Below, piece after piece: positions 15,566 to 18,407 of a stretch of DNA of 18,407 bases. Below the pieces are notes generated by a model, which was given only the letters and a program-made list of their open reading frames with translations, ran no database searches and was not told where the DNA came from. Numbering within the stretch: position 1 is the first letter of the stretch; each line of letters begins with the position of its first letter. The DNA is from an uncultured Collinsella sp. (GTDB lineage Bacteria; Actinomycetota; Coriobacteriia; Coriobacteriales; Coriobacteriaceae), in NCBI GenBank assembly GCA_902489965.1, contig CABUCA010000043.1, positions 1 to 18,407 of the forward strand, read 5' to 3'. The translations under genes and the position numbers were made by a program.

Positions 15566-16144
15566 TTACAGCGCCAAAATCCCCAGATGCTCAAGCAGGA
15601 TCTTAAGCCCGATGAGGATGAGCACGACGCCACCCACGATGGTGGCGGGTTTTTCGTAACGCGCGCCAAAGGTGTGGCCGATTGCTACGCCGGCGACGGA
15701 GAAGATAAACGTTGTGACGCCGATAAGCGATACAGCGGGAACGATGTCAACCGAGAGCGCCGCAAACGAGATGCCTACGGCTAGGGCGTCAATCGAGGTA
15801 GCAATGGCAAGAATCAGATATTCTGCCAGGTCAATTTTTTCGGCATCCTTGCCGTCGTCTTCATCCTCGTCTTCGGTAAAGGCTTCCCACAGCATTTTGC
15901 TGCCGATGAAGGCCAAAAGGATAAAGGCGATCCAGTGGTCGATGGGGCCGATGATGCTCATGAATTGACTGCCAAGCGCCCATCCGATCACGGGCATGCC
16001 TGCCTGGAAGCCGCCAAAGAACAGGCCGAGCACTACGGCGACCTTAAGGTTGATCTTCTTCATGCCAAGGCCCTTGCAGATGGATACGGCAAAGGCGTCC
16101 ATCGAAAGGCCAACGGCGAGCAACACGAGCTCTGCGAGTCCCAT
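15566..16144 (-). CDS. mntP: Manganese efflux pump MntP
   Basis: This 192-residue membrane protein of the MntP (DUF204/YebN) family exports Mn2+ across the cytoplasmic membrane. It has six hydrophobic segments arranged as two similar halves. Each half carries the family's Asp motif: SMDAFAVSICKGLGMKK in the first helix and SIDALAVGISFAAL in the fourth. An acidic cytosolic loop (EDEDEDDGKDAEK) joins the halves. The ATG at 16144 follows GGGAG at good spacing. The frame stays open 51 codons further upstream to 16297, but that part covers the riboswitch and its terminator, so the longer start is false. Regulation is by the manganese-sensing leader RNA. The gene is monocistronic, with a terminator before hipB. 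Confidence 0.94.
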   Translation of the reverse strand: MGLAELVLLAVGLSMDAFAVSICKGLGMKKINLKVAVVLGLFFGGFQAGMPVIGWALGSQFMSIIGPIDHWIAFILLAFIGSKMLWEAFTEDEDEDDGKDAEKIDLAEYLILAIATSIDALAVGISFAALSVDIVPAVSLIGVTTFIFSVAGVAIGHTFGARYEKPATIVGGVVLILIGLKILLEHLGILAL

Positions 16145-16197
16145 AGTCTGGCTCCCTCTCTGCGGGCGGGCCCGCGTGTACCTCTTGGGGGAGTAAC

Positions 16198-16241
16198 AAA
16201 AAAGACTCGTGGCGTACGCGTTGCGCGCACAGCCACGAGTC
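16198..16241 (-). terminator. Riboswitch-controlled terminator in the mntP leader
   Basis: On the minus strand GACTCGTGGC (16241-16232) pairs exactly with GCCACGAGTC (16213-16204) and is followed by six T residues (16203-16198). It stands 54 nt before the mntP start, so it is a leader terminator and not the end of a gene. Its first arm overlaps the conserved 3' end of the aptamer (GAACGAGAC), which is the layout of a switch that reads through when the aptamer is folded. Confidence 0.85.
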
Positions 16242-16335
16242 TCGTTCATTAAGGCAAGCCAGGCCGCATCGGCCAGTGTGTTGACTTGCCGCGCCACCGG
16301 AGGCGAACCCGATCACGCGACTACTCCCTCATTTA
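16239..16335 (-). ncRNA. yybP-ykoY manganese riboswitch aptamer
   Basis: The minus-strand leader of mntP has the conserved blocks of this class in order: GAGGGAGTAG (16330-16321, consensus GGGGAGUAG), then GTCAACACAC (16285-16276), then ATGAACGAGAC (16249-16239). GGCAAG (16290-16285) and CTTGCC (16258-16253) form a helix that encloses GGCC/GGCC (16274-16262). Members of the family bind Mn2+ and turn on exporters such as MntP. The outer closing helix and exact 5' end are not resolved by eye. Confidence 0.85.
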
Positions 16336-16491
16336 TGCGAATCCCGATGCTACCACATAAGCAGCTCATTTGGATTGGGGCTCTCAGCTGTGTTCGCTCA
16401 TTCTGTAAGCATCGGATTTTGCGGGCGTCACAGGGGCAAACCGTGAGAAACTTATTGACGTTTATGGAGCGTATACGATGGGAGCGATGCC

Positions 16492-17559
16492 TTGGATAAG
16501 AACGAGCTGCAAAAGCGTATGGAACAGGCCATCCGCCTGACTGCCCCCGGTCAGCCGATCCGCACCGCCCTCGACATGATCATTGCCGGTCACCTGGGCG
16601 CCCTTATCTGCGTCGGCGACACCGAAAACGTGCTCGCCGCCGGTAACGACGGCTTCCCGCTCAACATTTCGTTTACCTCGAACCGCCTGTTCGAGCTTTC
16701 CAAGATGGACGGCGCCATCGTTATCGATGGCGACCTCACCCAGATCCTGCGCGCCAACTTCCACCTCAATCCCGATCCCTCGCTCGCCACGAGTGAGACG
16801 GGCATGCGTCACCGTACTGCCGCTCGCATGTCGGTGCTCACCGATGCCATCGTGATCTCGGTCTCGGCCCGTCGCGCCGTCGTTAACGTGTACGTTCACG
16901 GCAAGAGCTACGAGATCCAGCCCGTCACCACCATCATGAGCTCGGTCAACCAGCTCGTCGCCACGCTCCAGACTACCCGTCAGTCGCTCGATCGCTCCCT
17001 GCTGCGCCTGACGGCCCTTGAGCTCGACGACTACGTCACGCTCGCCGACATCACCGGCATCTTCTCGAGTTTCGAGATCATGCAACAGGCAAAGACCGAG
17101 CTTAAGGATTGCATTGTCAAGCTGGGCAACCAGGGCAAGCTCGTGCAGATGCAGCTCGAGCAGCTCGCCGGCTCCAGCATGGATACCGAGTACGACCTGA
17201 TGATTCGCGACTACGCGAGCGATTCCTCCGAGGCCAACGCCGAAAAGATCCGCGCCGAGCTGAGCCGCATGACGCCTAAGGACCTGTCCGACCCGCAGCA
17301 CGTGGCGGCAGTTCTGGGCTATGACGACTTGGACGAGGACTCCGTCATGACGCCGCTGGGCCTGCGCACGCTTTCGCGCGTGTCCGTCGTGCGCGACGGC
17401 GTGGCCGAGAAGATTGTCGACGAGTATGGCTCGCTGCAGGAGCTCATGGACGACATCAGCGAGGATCCGGAGCGCTTGGGCGACTTTGGCGTCAACAACC
17501 CTGCCATTCTTGCGGACTCGCTGTACCGCATGAAGGGCACCAAACAGGGGAACGCATAA
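16492..17559 (+). CDS. disA: DNA integrity scanning protein DisA, diadenylate cyclase
   Basis: DisA joins two ATP molecules into the second messenger c-di-AMP and scans DNA for branched structures. The 355-residue protein has the DAC domain at about 10-145 with both signature motifs, D73-G74-A75 (MDGAIVID) and R106-H107-R108 (GMRHRTAARMS). A helical linker domain follows (about 150-290), then a C-terminal helix-hairpin-helix region (about 290-350, TPLGLRTLSRV and IVDEYGSLQELM). The last hairpin reads DFGVNN where most DisA proteins have a GIG motif, so DNA contact may be altered. The start is a TTG, 7 nt after GGGAG (16480-16484); nearby ATG codons are out of frame. It is the first gene of a disA-ispD-ispF cluster and is divergent from mntP. 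The length agrees with the family (about 350-360 residues). Confidence 0.95.
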   Translation: MDKNELQKRMEQAIRLTAPGQPIRTALDMIIAGHLGALICVGDTENVLAAGNDGFPLNISFTSNRLFELSKMDGAIVIDGDLTQILRANFHLNPDPSLATSETGMRHRTAARMSVLTDAIVISVSARRAVVNVYVHGKSYEIQPVTTIMSSVNQLVATLQTTRQSLDRSLLRLTALELDDYVTLADITGIFSSFEIMQQAKTELKDCIVKLGNQGKLVQMQLEQLAGSSMDTEYDLMIRDYASDSSEANAEKIRAELSRMTPKDLSDPQHVAAVLGYDDLDEDSVMTPLGLRTLSRVSVVRDGVAEKIVDEYGSLQELMDDISEDPERLGDFGVNNPAILADSLYRMKGTKQGNA

Positions 17560-18287
17560 TGGCGCCCGTATGCGCCGTGGTCGTTGCCGGCGGCAGCGGC
17601 CAGCGCTTTGGAAATCCCGGCGGCAAGCAGCTCGTTAACGTGGCGGGCCGTCCGCTCATGAGCTGGTCCATCCGCGCGTTCGATCGTAGCGACAAGGTCG
17701 GCCATATCGTCGTGGTTTGCCCTGCCGAGCGCCGTGCCGAGATGCGCCGCTTGGCTATCGACCCGTTTGACTATGACACGCCCATCAGCTTTGCCGATGC
17801 CGGCGATACTCGTCAGGATTCCACCCGCGCCGGCGTGCACGCGGTGCCGGCGGGTTTCGAATATGTCGCTATCCACGACGGCGCCCGTCCGCTCATTACG
17901 ACCGAGGCCATCGACCACGCTATCGACGTGCTCATGGGTGACCGCTCGCTCGACGGTGTCGTGTGCGGTCAGCCCGCGATCGACACGCTCAAGATCGTCG
18001 ACGGCGATAATATCGTCGAGACGCCGCCGCGCGAGCTCTATTGGGCCGCGCAGACGCCGCAGATTTTTAGCGTCGACGCCATGAAGCGCGCTCACGCCGC
18101 TGCTATCGCCGAGGGTTTTATCGGTACCGACGATTCATCGCTGGTCGAGCGCATGGGTGGGTGCGTCCGCTGCGTCCAGAGCCCACGCGACAACCTTAAG
18201 GTGACGGTGCCCGAGGACCTGCGTCCCGTAACCGCGATTCTGCTCGGTCGCATGGCCGAGGGAGAGGACCTTCCCCATGTTCAGTAA
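17559..18287 (+). CDS. ispD: 2-C-methyl-D-erythritol 4-phosphate cytidylyltransferase IspD
   Basis: IspD transfers CMP from CTP to methylerythritol phosphate, the third step of the non-mevalonate isoprenoid pathway. The 242-residue protein has the expected motifs: the CTP loop VVAGGSGQRFGNPGGKQ near the N-terminus, DTRQDSTRAG, IHDGARPL, DTLK, AAQTPQIF, DDSSLVE and DNLKVTVPEDL. Catalytic Arg and Lys positions in the first loop (R16 and K23) are present. The ATG shares one base with the disA stop codon (TAATG), so translation is coupled. The end overlaps the start of ispF. Bases 18093-18137 within this gene recur as an exact inverted copy at the end of the window. Confidence 0.95.
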   Translation: MAPVCAVVVAGGSGQRFGNPGGKQLVNVAGRPLMSWSIRAFDRSDKVGHIVVVCPAERRAEMRRLAIDPFDYDTPISFADAGDTRQDSTRAGVHAVPAGFEYVAIHDGARPLITTEAIDHAIDVLMGDRSLDGVVCGQPAIDTLKIVDGDNIVETPPRELYWAAQTPQIFSVDAMKRAHAAAIAEGFIGTDDSSLVERMGGCVRCVQSPRDNLKVTVPEDLRPVTAILLGRMAEGEDLPHVQ

Positions 18288-18407
18288 CCTGCGCATTGGC
18301 CACGGCTACGACGTCCACCGTTTGGTGGAGGGGCGTCGATGTATCATCGGCGGGGTTGACATTGAATCGTCGGTACCGATAAAACCCTCGGCGATAGCAG
18401 CGGCGTG
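18277..18407 (+). CDS. ispF: 2-C-methyl-D-erythritol 2,4-cyclodiphosphate synthase IspF, N-terminal fragment
   Basis: The ATG at 18277 opens a frame reading MFSNLRIGHGYDVHRLVEGR then CIIGGVDI. The RIGHGYDVHRL motif is the unmistakable IspF opening and includes the metal-binding Asp and His of the active site. IspF forms the cyclic diphosphate in the same pathway as IspD, and it overlaps ispD by 11 nt. After GGVDI the family continues with a LGHSDADV-type segment, but here the frame reads ESSVPIKPSAIAAA, which is unrelated. From 18363 on the DNA is an inverted copy of part of ispD. Only 18277 to about 18362 should be taken as true ispF. Confidence 0.85.
   Translation, partial: MFSNLRIGHGYDVHRLVEGRRCIIGGVDIESSVPIKPSAIAAA
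18363..18407. repeat. 45-bp exact inverted copy of an ispD segment at the window end
   Basis: The last 45 bases are the reverse complement of 18093-18137 with no mismatch, and 225 nt separate the two arms. The match stops at 18363 on one side and at the sequence end on the other. Such a terminal fold-back is typical of a chimeric read or an assembly artefact, though a real local inversion cannot be excluded from sequence alone. Confidence 0.9.

Noticed and set aside
16145..16297. Longer N-terminus for MntP
   Set aside because: The extra 51 codons cover the riboswitch 3' part and the terminator, are hydrophilic and unlike MntP; the ATG at 16144 has a good ribosome site and the family start.
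16343..16415. Inverted CCGATGCT/AGCATCGG pair between mntP and disA
   Set aside because: Eight base pairs around a loop of more than 50 nt in a region already explained by a riboswitch and divergent promoters; chance is likely.
16455..16479. TTGACG plus TATACG as a disA promoter
   Set aside because: The two boxes are only 11 nt apart (13 to TACGAT), too close for a standard promoter, so none is called.

Overview
The window looks like part of a chromosome from a gut actinobacterium of the class Coriobacteriia, probably close to Collinsella. The evidence is the high-GC coding style, a disA-ispD-ispF cluster, a very large fused 2-hydroxyacyl-CoA dehydratase activase protein typical of anaerobes, and short palindromic intergenic elements containing GGGGACAGGTCACTTTGCACCA-type sequence. 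The genus is inferred from gene content and style, not from a marker gene.

Layout. 1-2000: a threonine/serine exporter (thrE) with a REP-like palindromic element on each side. 2000-2930: a DUF2798 membrane protein preceded and followed by terminator-type hairpins. 2935-8117: a two-gene operon of a 1479-residue activase/dehydratase-like iron-sulfur protein and an overlapping TetR regulator, with a perfect 21-bp palindrome ahead of the operon as the likely operator. 8250-11007: clpC, an AAA+ unfoldase, with its own terminator. 11035-12037: a toxin-antitoxin pair in which a RelB/DinJ-type antitoxin is joined by ATGA overlap to a PIN-domain toxin; an inverted repeat covers its promoter. 12118-13670: pepD, an M20-family Xaa-His dipeptidase with a strong terminator. 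13701-15529 (minus): hipB-hipA, a second toxin-antitoxin module, behind a perfect 17-bp inverted repeat. 15566-16335 (minus): mntP, a manganese exporter, behind a yybP-ykoY manganese riboswitch with a terminator expression platform. 16492-18407 (plus): disA (c-di-AMP synthase), ispD and the start of ispF.

How the parts fit together. Most of the window is housekeeping: protein quality control, peptide breakdown, metal homeostasis, second messenger synthesis and isoprenoid precursors. The two toxin-antitoxin modules sit on either side of pepD and have the more AT-rich look of acquired genes. Several control devices can be read directly: a metal-sensing RNA switch, three palindromic operators next to genes for their likely repressors, and a set of intrinsic terminators.

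The last 45 bases of the window are an exact inverted copy of bases 18093-18137 inside ispD. They interrupt ispF after about 28 codons. This is most simply a fold-back or chimeric contig end, so the annotation after about 18362 should not be trusted as native ispF.
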